Source: CAYWRO01 sp964460345
GTDB taxonomy: Bacteria > Planctomycetota > Phycisphaerae > Phycisphaerales > UBA1924
Length of the DNA: 21,494 nucleotides
Direction of reading: 5' to 3'
Assembly (NCBI GenBank): GCA_964460345.1
Contig: CAYWRO010000056.1
Coordinates: 1-21,494, forward strand
Below are positions 7,472 to 14,555 of this stretch, one piece after another; position 1 is the stretch's first letter, and each line of letters opens with the position of its first letter. The position numbers and the translations under genes are program-made. Below the pieces are notes generated by a model. That model saw only the letters and a program-made list of their open reading frames with translations. It made no database searches and was not told the DNA's origin.

Positions 7472-7927
7472 ATGAGCATCAGGGAGATCACACGGCCAGG
7501 ATGGACTCGACTTTGTCCGAAGTGCCGGAAGGAGATCAGGTACACGGTGGTGAACATCTGGAATGCACCCGAGCCGTTCTTCTATTGCAATACCTGCAAC
7601 AACGTCCTGCTGCGAGGAAGCGACTCGAAGCGGGCGCCGATCGGCGATCCGTCCGATCCGGAACACCTTGCTGCGAGCGTAGAGCTGTGGGAATCAATCG
7701 TGCAGGATGCTCCCGCATGCCCATGCGGCGGACACTTCGGGTTATGGTCGAATGTTAAGTGTCCAAGTTGTGCGTACGAATTCCCTTACAACTACGGAGT
7801 CAAGAGCGTTTTGACTCGTATTTTGGATTCAGCCATCGTTGTCATCGAGGGTGCGACCGTCGTGGGCGATGGCCCCAACGACTCGTGGATCGCGAGAGTC
7901 AAGGTTCCGAGGACGCGCTTTTCATGA
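7472..7927 (+). CDS. Small zinc-ribbon protein, unknown function
   Basis: 151 residues from the ATG at 7472; an in-frame GTG at 7448 would add eight residues, and neither has a convincing ribosome-binding site. It carries four Cys pairs: CPKC at 15/18, CNTC at 39/42, CPCG at 83/85 and CPSC at 97/100. They suggest two zinc ribbons, each built from two knuckles. The C-terminal part alternates hydrophobic strands (SAIVVIEGATVV). There is no signal peptide or membrane segment, so it is probably cytoplasmic. It sits between the GAF/HlyD and M50/HlyD genes but its codons look much less GC-biased than those on either side, so it may be a later insertion into the cluster and not a core component. It could bind nucleic acid or protein; nothing identifies a partner. 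Confidence 0.65.
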   Translation: MSIREITRPGWTRLCPKCRKEIRYTVVNIWNAPEPFFYCNTCNNVLLRGSDSKRAPIGDPSDPEHLAASVELWESIVQDAPACPCGGHFGLWSNVKCPSCAYEFPYNYGVKSVLTRILDSAIVVIEGATVVGDGPNDSWIARVKVPRTRFS

Positions 7928-7951
7928 ATCTTTCTGTGTTGCTGATAGCCC

Positions 7952-10162
7952 ATGACTGCTGAACGCCCCACATTCAGTCCGTTCTGGCACCGCGTGCGCA
8001 CGTTGAAGCCGCGGCTGCGGCCGCATGTCGGCATCACGCGGCAGCGGTATCGCGGGCGGATCTGGCACGTGGTGCATGATCCGACGAGCAATCAGTTCTT
8101 TCGGTTGAATCCGGTCGCCCATGATTTCGTGGGGTTGCTGGACGGCAGCCGGGACGTTGAGAGCGCGTGGAAGATTTCGCTTGCGAAGTTCGGGGATGTT
8201 GCGCCGACGCAGAATGAGGTGATTCAGCTCATCAGCCAGCTTCACAACGCGAACCTCCTGAGCGTGGACGCCTCGCCGGAGACGGAGCAGTTGCTCAGCC
8301 GCGGCCGCGAGCGGATCAAGAAGAAGATCCAGCAGCAGGCGATCGGGATCATGTATTTCAAGATCCGGCTCTTCAACCCGGACCGGATCATCGCGGCGCT
8401 GGAGCCGATTTTTCGCCCGGTGATCAATCGGTGGGGGTTTCTGGCGTGGCTGGCGTTTCTGCTGTTTGCGCTGTGGCAGATCCTGCCGCACTTCAGCGCG
8501 CTGACAAGCCACTTTGAGACGGCGATCAGCCCATCGAACTGGCCGTGGCTGATCGTGGTCTTCATCGTCACGAAGGCGATTCACGAGTTCGGGCACGGCG
8601 TGATCTGCCGGCGCTTCGGCGGCCAGGTGCCGGAGTTCGGCGTGATGATGCTCGTGATGTTTCCCGCGCCGTACGTGGACGCTTCGGCGTGCTGGGCGTT
8701 CCCCAGCCGGTGGCGGCGGATGGCAGTGGGCGCGGGGGGCATGATGTTCGAGCTGTTCGTCGCATCGTGCGCTGCGCTGGTGTGGCTGCACTTCGAGGAG
8801 ACGGGGCAGTTCGGGCTGCCGCGGCAGCTCGCCTACAACGCGATGCTGACGGCGAGCATCTCGACGGTGCTCTTCAACGCCAACCCGCTCATGCGGTTCG
8901 ACGGGTATTACATCCTGTCGGATTTTTTGGAGGTGCCGAACCTGGCGCAGCGCGCCAACAGCATGCTCAAGCACCTGATCCAGAAGTACATCTACCGGCT
9001 GGAGAACCTGACGCCGCCCTCGCAGGTCCGAAGCGAACAGGGGATCCTCATCACGTACGGGGTTCTGGCACTGGCGTACCGGATTTTTCTGTTCGTTTCG
9101 ATCACGCTGTACGTGATGGGGCAGATGTTCGGGATCGGCTTCGCGCTGGCGATCTGGACGGCGAGCGTGTGGTTCATCCTGCCGGCCGGGAGCTTCATCC
9201 ACTGGCTGGCGACGGGGCCGAAACTGGCGGAGCATCGCGTTCGACACGTGCTGGCGAGCGTCGCGATGATCGCGGCGGGCGTGCTGCTGGTGGGCGTGAT
9301 TCCGTTCCCGGATCACCGGCGCGCGGTAGGCGTCGTCGAGAGCACGGAGCGAACGTACGTCTACTTCGGCGCGCCGGGGTTCGTCGACCACGTGCCGGAG
9401 GGGATCGTGCCGGGCGCGGTGGTGCGCGCGGGGGATGTGCTGGCGGTCCTGCGGAACAAGGAACTGGAGCAGGACCGGCGCATCACGCAGGTGCAGATCG
9501 AGGATTTGGCGCTGCAGGAGCGCGGGGCGCTGGAACAGAAGAAGCCGGAGACGGCGCAGATCGCGCGGCGGCGCATTGAGGTGCTCCAGCAGCGGCTGGC
9601 CGAAATCGAGAAGAAACTGAGCAAGCTCGTCGTGCGGGCGCCCCACGAGGGCGTGATTGCCGGGGCGGACCCACGCAACATGGTGGGCGCGTACGTGGAA
9701 CTCGGCAGGCCGCTGTGCGAGGTCGTCAGCGCCGGGCGGATTCACATCGAAAGCAAGCTGAGCCAGCGCGATGGATGGGTCTATGCGTACGTCGACCGGG
9801 AGGGCAATCTGCACGAGGAGAAGCTGCAGGAGCTTGGGCTGGAGATCCGGCGAATGAGCCGCGTGGGGGAGACGATCCCAGCAACGGTGACGCGGATCGT
9901 TCTGCCAAACCCGAACCTCCCGCACGAGTCGCTTGGGTACGCCGGCGGCGGGCAGATCCAAACGGCCCAGGACGATGAGAGCGGCCGCCGGTCAACGTCG
10001 CTGCTGCCGGAAGTGTGGGCCGAGCCGATCGCGAGTGGGCGCGCGCCGCTGGTCTTTGTCGATGAGCGCGTGAGTGTGCGGTTCACACTGCCGCCGCGGC
10101 CGCTGGCGGCGCAGTGGTGGGACCGGTTGAGCCAGTTGATGCAGGGGCGGGTGAATATGTAG
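7952..10162 (+). CDS. PqqD-like/M50 site-2-protease-like membrane protein fused to HlyD adaptor
   Basis: 736-residue inner-membrane protein. Residues about 20-95 (QRYRGRIWHVVHDPTSNQFF, then FVGLLDGSRDVESAW) resemble a PqqD-like domain, the winged-helix fold that binds leader peptides in RiPP systems. The polytopic core from about residue 160 carries the S2P zinc motif HEFGH at 211-215. It also has the second motif NANPLMRFDGYY, with N309, P312 and D317 placed as in active family members. Several membrane segments continue to about residue 450 (for example AMIAAGVLLVGVIPF). A C-terminal HlyD module follows: GAVVRAGDVLAVLRNKELEQ, a coiled coil, then SKLVVRAPHEGVIAGADP and a barrel. Both catalytic elements are intact, so intramembrane proteolysis is possible; similar M50/HlyD fusions are usually annotated only as peptidase M50. 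It is followed by the SecA-like gene after a tandem repeat. Start is the ATG at 7952. Confidence 0.9.
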   Translation: MTAERPTFSPFWHRVRTLKPRLRPHVGITRQRYRGRIWHVVHDPTSNQFFRLNPVAHDFVGLLDGSRDVESAWKISLAKFGDVAPTQNEVIQLISQLHNANLLSVDASPETEQLLSRGRERIKKKIQQQAIGIMYFKIRLFNPDRIIAALEPIFRPVINRWGFLAWLAFLLFALWQILPHFSALTSHFETAISPSNWPWLIVVFIVTKAIHEFGHGVICRRFGGQVPEFGVMMLVMFPAPYVDASACWAFPSRWRRMAVGAGGMMFELFVASCAALVWLHFEETGQFGLPRQLAYNAMLTASISTVLFNANPLMRFDGYYILSDFLEVPNLAQRANSMLKHLIQKYIYRLENLTPPSQVRSEQGILITYGVLALAYRIFLFVSITLYVMGQMFGIGFALAIWTASVWFILPAGSFIHWLATGPKLAEHRVRHVLASVAMIAAGVLLVGVIPFPDHRRAVGVVESTERTYVYFGAPGFVDHVPEGIVPGAVVRAGDVLAVLRNKELEQDRRITQVQIEDLALQERGALEQKKPETAQIARRRIEVLQQRLAEIEKKLSKLVVRAPHEGVIAGADPRNMVGAYVELGRPLCEVVSAGRIHIESKLSQRDGWVYAYVDREGNLHEEKLQELGLEIRRMSRVGETIPATVTRIVLPNPNLPHESLGYAGGGQIQTAQDDESGRRSTSLLPEVWAEPIASGRAPLVFVDERVSVRFTLPPRPLAAQWWDRLSQLMQGRVNM

Positions 10163-10209
10163 TGCACAGTGCACAGTGCACAGTGCACAATGCACAATGC
10201 GTAATGGGT
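10161..10209. repeat. 7-bp tandem repeat between the M50/HlyD and SecA genes
   Basis: Seven head-to-tail 7-bp units: AGTGCAC four times (10161-10188), then AATGCAC, AATGCGT and AATGGGT, decaying progressively to the right. The first unit overlaps the last two bases of the M50/HlyD stop codon. Each perfect unit contains the palindrome GTGCAC. The repeat fills most of the 79-bp gap before the SecA-like start at 10242. Its pattern suggests slippage or spread of a dispersed element, and it separates the translation units. Confidence 0.85.
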
Positions 10210-10241
10210 ATGGATATCGTGTTACGGTGGGTGAGGCGTAA

Positions 10242-12329
10242 TTGCTGGTGAGTGGGTCTGCTTCGGAGATGCCGGTTCCTGCGACGCCCGGGGCTTCGGC
10301 TGTTGGGAGCGGCGGTGGTGCTGCGCAGACCGTGACGCGGTATCACGCGCTCTTTGAGAGTGTGCGGTCGCGCCGGCGGCGCCCGGAGACGCACAAGGGG
10401 CTGGATTCGCTCGCCGCGCAGGGGCTGGTGCGGCTGAAGAACCGGAAGGTGACGCTCTCGTGGCTGCGGCGGCAGGCGGAGATGGTGGAGCAGATCGGGG
10501 CGGGGCTGAAGCATCATTCCGACGCCGCGTTGAACGATGTCGTGCGCGAGGTGCGGGAGGTTTTTCGGCGCGGCCGGCAGGATGAAGAGGCCGTGCGGCG
10601 GGGTTTCGCGGCGGTTCGCGAAGTGGGGTGGCGGGAGACGGGGGAAGAGGCGTTCACGGTGCAGATCATGGGCGCGATGGCGCTCTACCACGGCCGCATC
10701 GTGGAGATGCTCACGGGCGAGGGCAAGACGCTGACAGGGTCGCTGGTTGCGCCGCTGCTGGCGTGGCGGCACCGGTACCTGCACGTTTTCACGGTGAACG
10801 ATTACCTCGCCGCGCGAGATGCGCAGAGCCGGCGGGGGATTTACCGGCGATGCGGATGCGATGTTGGTGCGATCACGCAGCAACTCGAGCCGGGGCAACG
10901 CTGGGAGGTGTACGCCAAGCCGATCGTGTACGGCACGCCGAAGCAGATTACGGCGGACTACCTGCGCGACCAGCTTCGGATGGGGGAGATGCGGACGCCC
11001 TGGGCGGGCCGGCGACTGCTTGCGCTGCGGGCCGGGATGGGAGGGAGCGGCGGGGGGGCGGGGCCGATGATCCCCGGTCTGCGCGCCTGCATGGTGGACG
11101 AGGCGGACGCCGTTTTGATCGACGAGGGGGTGGTGCCGCTGATCATCGCGCGGGCGCGGCGGGAGGATGAGATGGCGGGGGTCTACAAGGAAGCGGCGTT
11201 CGTCGCGCAGAAGCTTGACGAGGGCGCGGACTACGCGGTGGACCAGCTCAAGCGCAAGGCGGAGTTGACGCGCCGGGGCAAGCACCGCGTGAAGGAACTG
11301 TGCGGGGATCTGTCGGACGCGATCTGGCGCGCGGAGCGACGGGCGGAGGAACTGATCCGCCAGGCGCTCGTCGCGCGGCACTGCTATCTTCGCGGGCATC
11401 AGTACGAGATCGTGGACGGGCGCGTGGTGATCGTGGATGAGTACACGGGGCGGTTCCTTGCGGATCGGTCGTGGGAGCACGGTTTGCACCAGGCGGTGGA
11501 GGCGAAGGAAGGGGTGGAGGTCACGGCGGACCGGGAGACACTCGCGCGGATTTCGTTCCAGCGGTTCTTCCGGATGTATCCGTTCCTGTGCGGCATGACG
11601 GGCACCGCGGCGGACGCCCGCGGCGAGATGGAGCGGGTGTACGCGCGGCCGGTGACGATCGTGCCGACGAACCGGCCGCTGATTCGCGAGGCCTGGCCCG
11701 TGCGGATCTTCCGGACGGCGGAGGCGAAGTGGACGGCGATCGTGGACTCGATCCAGCAGGTGCACGAGCAGGGGCGGCCGGTGCTGGTGGGGACGCGGTC
11801 AATTGAGGTGAGCGAACTGCTGAGCGCGAAGCTGGAGGCGCGCGGGCTGACGCACCGCGTGCTCAACGCCAACTTTGACAAGGATGAGGCGGAGATGATC
11901 GCCGGGGCGGGCAAGGGCGGGCGTGATGCGAGGATCACCGTCGCCACGAACATGGCGGGGCGCGGGACGGACATCAAGCTGGACCGCGAGGCGGAGGAAG
12001 CGGGGGGGCTGCACGTCGTGCTGACGGAGATGCACACGGCGATGCGGATCGACCGGCAGTTCATCGGGCGTGCGGGGCGGCAGGGAGATCCGGGTTCATC
12101 GCAGACGTTCGTGTCACTCGAGGATGAACTGGTGCGGCTGCACACGCCGAAGATGGCGGCGGCGCTGCGGAGCGCGGGGGACGAGCAGGAACTGTCAGGG
12201 ACGGCGCTGAGGCAGGGGCTGTGGATGGTTCGCGTGGCGCAGCGGCGGGCCGAGGCAAGGGGGAGACGGAGCCGCGCGGAAGTTTTGCGGCAGGACGACT
12301 GGATCGACAAGTACCTGCCGGGGCGGTGA
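10242..12329 (+). CDS. SecA-like preprotein translocase ATPase paralogue, C-terminally truncated
   Basis: 695 residues against about 850-950 for housekeeping SecA. The motor is complete: Walker A MLTGEGKT at 156-163 (K162), Walker B MVDEADAVLIDE at 284-295, VIVDEYTGRF of the preprotein-crosslinking region, PTNRP, NMAGRGTDI at 570-578, and FIGRAGRQGDPGSS at 607-620 with the Arg fingers. The protein ends with RRSRAEVLRQDDW, which aligns with the start of the canonical helical scaffold (RKQLLEYDDV). The rest of the scaffold/wing domain and the Cys-rich zinc tail are therefore missing. A Gly-rich insertion (GGSGGGAGP) precedes Walker B. The TTG at 10242 has GGTGAGG upstream; an ATG at 10269 is the alternative. 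Position downstream of the M50/HlyD gene suggests a dedicated SecA2-like role and not general secretion. The stop converges on the membrane-protein gene at 12359. Confidence 0.92.
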   Translation: MLVSGSASEMPVPATPGASAVGSGGGAAQTVTRYHALFESVRSRRRRPETHKGLDSLAAQGLVRLKNRKVTLSWLRRQAEMVEQIGAGLKHHSDAALNDVVREVREVFRRGRQDEEAVRRGFAAVREVGWRETGEEAFTVQIMGAMALYHGRIVEMLTGEGKTLTGSLVAPLLAWRHRYLHVFTVNDYLAARDAQSRRGIYRRCGCDVGAITQQLEPGQRWEVYAKPIVYGTPKQITADYLRDQLRMGEMRTPWAGRRLLALRAGMGGSGGGAGPMIPGLRACMVDEADAVLIDEGVVPLIIARARREDEMAGVYKEAAFVAQKLDEGADYAVDQLKRKAELTRRGKHRVKELCGDLSDAIWRAERRAEELIRQALVARHCYLRGHQYEIVDGRVVIVDEYTGRFLADRSWEHGLHQAVEAKEGVEVTADRETLARISFQRFFRMYPFLCGMTGTAADARGEMERVYARPVTIVPTNRPLIREAWPVRIFRTAEAKWTAIVDSIQQVHEQGRPVLVGTRSIEVSELLSAKLEARGLTHRVLNANFDKDEAEMIAGAGKGGRDARITVATNMAGRGTDIKLDREAEEAGGLHVVLTEMHTAMRIDRQFIGRAGRQGDPGSSQTFVSLEDELVRLHTPKMAAALRSAGDEQELSGTALRQGLWMVRVAQRRAEARGRRSRAEVLRQDDWIDKYLPGR

Positions 12330-12358
12330 GGGCGGCACGTTGCGATAGGCGTGCGCGA

Positions 12359-13678
12359 TTACGCGGCGGCTTTCGTCCGGAAGGGCAGCCAAAGGCCGCC
12401 CGGTAGAAGTGCTCGTGAGAGAAGCACGACGATTAGGCCGGGGAGGAGCCAGATCTCCTGGCGCTCAATGAAGCCCAGCCAGTACATCGGGGCGGCGATG
12501 GCGACGGCGATGAGCAGCACGAGCAGTTTGCGGCGGCCGATCGGCCCGTCGAGCCCTGAATGCGGCTTACCAGGCTCTGTTGTCGCCGCGGGGCCGAATC
12601 GCGGTGCGCGCGTCGGGATCATGCAGAGCCAGACGTAGGCGGGGAAGAGGAGGCCGTAGAAGGACATGAAGACTCTGTAGCCGATCTCGCCGGGGCGCAT
12701 GGGCATCTGGGCGTTTAACTCGTCGCGGATCCAGGAGAGGCGCGAGTCGTCGATGTCGCGCGCCAGGCCGAGAGCTGCGATGATGGCGAGCACGAACAGG
12801 ACCGTGGCGGCCGGTAGGAGCCAACTCGCGATTTGTCGGCGGATGACGACCTCGCGCAGGTGGACGATCACGGTGAACGCGGCCTGGCAAAGTACGTGCG
12901 TTGAAACGATGATCGCCGCCCAGCACACCACCTGGTACTCCGTCGGGAAGGCAAAGAGCCCGGCGTACGCGAGTGTGAAGAGGATCATCAGGAGGAAGAA
13001 GACGCCGAAGCCGAGTGAGAAGGCGACGCGGCCGCCGCGAGGCGTCGTGGCCAGGTTCGCGCGGTGAAAGGTCAGGTCCAGGTACGGGCAGAGCAGGAAT
13101 CCGAAGATGCACACGGGCGCGAGGAAGAGAGCGCCCGGAAAGGCCGGGCCGCCCGCCACGCCCCACCCGAACGCGGGGCTGCGGTAATCGTCGTACACGC
13201 TGACCATCGGTTGGTAGAAGGCGATGATCGCGCAGAGCGAGACAATGTACACCAGTGCGGCGGCCCACACGTCCAGTCCGCGCCGGATCATCAGGGCAAC
13301 CACAACCCCCACGATTCCAGCGATCACCCACGGCCCGGCGCGATGCGCGCCGGTGGCTTCGAAGCCAAAGTGCGGTCCCATGGAGCGTGCGAGCCAGGTG
13401 ATGAAGTAGGCGTGAAATGCCACGGTGACGATGGAGAAGGCCAGACACGCCAGCCGGTGTTTCTCAACAAGCCGCCGCGCCGCCTCTTTGCGGGAAAGCA
13501 CCCACCCCATCGCCGCAGCGCCGATGACGTTCGGGACGGCGAAGATAAGGAAGCCCGCAATGCCGTAATCGCGCACGAGCAGCGCGGGCAGGTACATGCC
13601 GATGCACCACGTCCATGAGCAGGCAAGATAAATCGCCCACCCGAGTGTGGAAAGATGGGATCGCAGCACCGCGTTCAT
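12359..13678 (-). CDS. Polytopic integral membrane protein, unknown function
   Basis: 439 residues with roughly 11-12 hydrophobic segments spread over the whole length, beginning at about residue 11 (GWAIYLACSWTWCIGMYLP) and ending near 425 (IWLLPGLIVVLLSRALLP). Notable polar or proline-rich features are FAVPNVIGAAAMGWVLSRKEA after the second segment and FLLCPYLDLTFHRANL after the sixth. Their placement is reminiscent of LeuT-fold transporters, but I cannot assign a family. The C-terminal cytoplasmic loop (TTEPGKPHSGLDGPIGRRK) is basic. It starts at an ATG and lies 47 bp downstream of the hotdog-fold gene on the same strand. It converges with the SecA-like gene, 29 bp apart, and no clear hairpin terminator lies between them. 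Transporter is the most likely role, unproven. Confidence 0.8.
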   Translation of the reverse strand: MNAVLRSHLSTLGWAIYLACSWTWCIGMYLPALLVRDYGIAGFLIFAVPNVIGAAAMGWVLSRKEAARRLVEKHRLACLAFSIVTVAFHAYFITWLARSMGPHFGFEATGAHRAGPWVIAGIVGVVVALMIRRGLDVWAAALVYIVSLCAIIAFYQPMVSVYDDYRSPAFGWGVAGGPAFPGALFLAPVCIFGFLLCPYLDLTFHRANLATTPRGGRVAFSLGFGVFFLLMILFTLAYAGLFAFPTEYQVVCWAAIIVSTHVLCQAAFTVIVHLREVVIRRQIASWLLPAATVLFVLAIIAALGLARDIDDSRLSWIRDELNAQMPMRPGEIGYRVFMSFYGLLFPAYVWLCMIPTRAPRFGPAATTEPGKPHSGLDGPIGRRKLLVLLIAVAIAAPMYWLGFIERQEIWLLPGLIVVLLSRALLPGGLWLPFRTKAAA

Positions 13679-13725
13679 CCCGTGAGCGTAGCAGCGCGGA
13701 ACCGGGAACCCATCGGCGGGGAGCG

Positions 13726-14535
13726 TCAGTCTCGCGACCGCCGTCGCGTCTTCTTTTCTTTGTGGTGCACCTTCGGCGTCACATGGAACTCCACGTCGAC
13801 GACGCCGACGCGTTTCTCCCTGGTCCCCGGCTTTCGGGCCTGCTGGAGGACGTTCATGCGCAGGGCGATGTTGAACTCTTCGCCCTTGGCGACGAGCTCG
13901 TCCAGATCATCCTGCGGGGCGATCCTGTAGATCGCCGGGCCCAGGCAGGGGCGGAGGAACTTGTATTCCAGCCGCTTGCAGACGACGGTGTAGTCGCCGC
14001 CAACGGTGCCGAAGACGTACATGCCGCCGGCGATCTCGGCGTTGCCGAGGAGGGCCGCGCCGGCCATGGCGTTGTACCAGTTCTTGTTGAACTTGCGGAA
14101 GGGGAGGATCGCCTCGAAGACGGTCTTCTCCCCGTGTCGCTGGTTGTCCGTGAACTCGGCCTTGTTCAGCCGTTTGATCTTAATGCCGCTCTTGAATGCA
14201 AACGGCAGCCAGATCATGCTCGTGACGGCATGCCAGAAGTTGTTCTTGCTGGCCAGGCGGCTGACGAACGCCTCCGCCTTCTCAAAGAGCGTCTTCTTGC
14301 GCTTGGAGCGGGGCTGGCGTTCCATCGGCACAACGGCCGACGTTCCCACCGCGGCTCCTCCCCCTGACGTTGCGCCCGCGACTGTTTGACCGTTCACCGA
14401 TTCCACCCCCTCATCGTCTTCCGTCCCCTGCACGGCCAGCCCGCCGGCGGCGCCGCCAGACCCGCCGACCTGCTCCGCATCGTCAGCATGCCGCTCCCGG
14501 TGGCTCACCTCGATCGCGTCCTTTCCATCGGTCAT
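13726..14535 (-). CDS. DUF4442-like hotdog-fold protein with disordered N-terminus
   Basis: 269 residues from the ATG at 14535; a TTG nine bases upstream is an alternative. Residues about 15-75 are Gly/Ala/Glu-rich and probably disordered (GGSGGAAGGLAVQG). Residues 77-90 are very basic (PRSKRKKTLFEKAE). The remainder, from about 98 (NNFWHAVTSMIWLPF) to 245, resembles DUF4442, a hotdog-fold family related to acyl-CoA thioesterases: SGIKIKRLNK, then LPFRKFNKNWYNAMAGAALLGNAE as the central helix region, YTVVCKRLEYKFLRP, and a final strand VGVVDVEFHVTPK. The C-terminal tail is again strongly basic (HHKEKKTRRRSRD). No signal peptide. The stop lies 47 bp before the membrane protein, and the MBL gene is on the other side 20 bp away, all on the minus strand. 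Enzymatic activity is inferred from the fold alone. Confidence 0.7.
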   Translation of the reverse strand: MTDGKDAIEVSHRERHADDAEQVGGSGGAAGGLAVQGTEDDEGVESVNGQTVAGATSGGGAAVGTSAVVPMERQPRSKRKKTLFEKAEAFVSRLASKNNFWHAVTSMIWLPFAFKSGIKIKRLNKAEFTDNQRHGEKTVFEAILPFRKFNKNWYNAMAGAALLGNAEIAGGMYVFGTVGGDYTVVCKRLEYKFLRPCLGPAIYRIAPQDDLDELVAKGEEFNIALRMNVLQQARKPGTREKRVGVVDVEFHVTPKVHHKEKKTRRRSRD

Positions 14536-14555
14536 AGTACGCAATCGGCGCCCCT

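Noticed and set aside
7922..9961. A 679-codon open frame antisense to the M50/HlyD gene
   Set aside because: Composition is Arg/His/Pro-rich without motifs, while the plus strand carries the zinc-protease and lipoyl motifs.
10161..10209. The tandem repeat as a CRISPR array
   Set aside because: Units are 7 bp and contiguous, with no spacers.
10083..11765. A 560-codon open frame antisense to the SecA-like gene
   Set aside because: It spans the tandem repeat and has no recognisable domain; the SecA motifs fix the coding strand.
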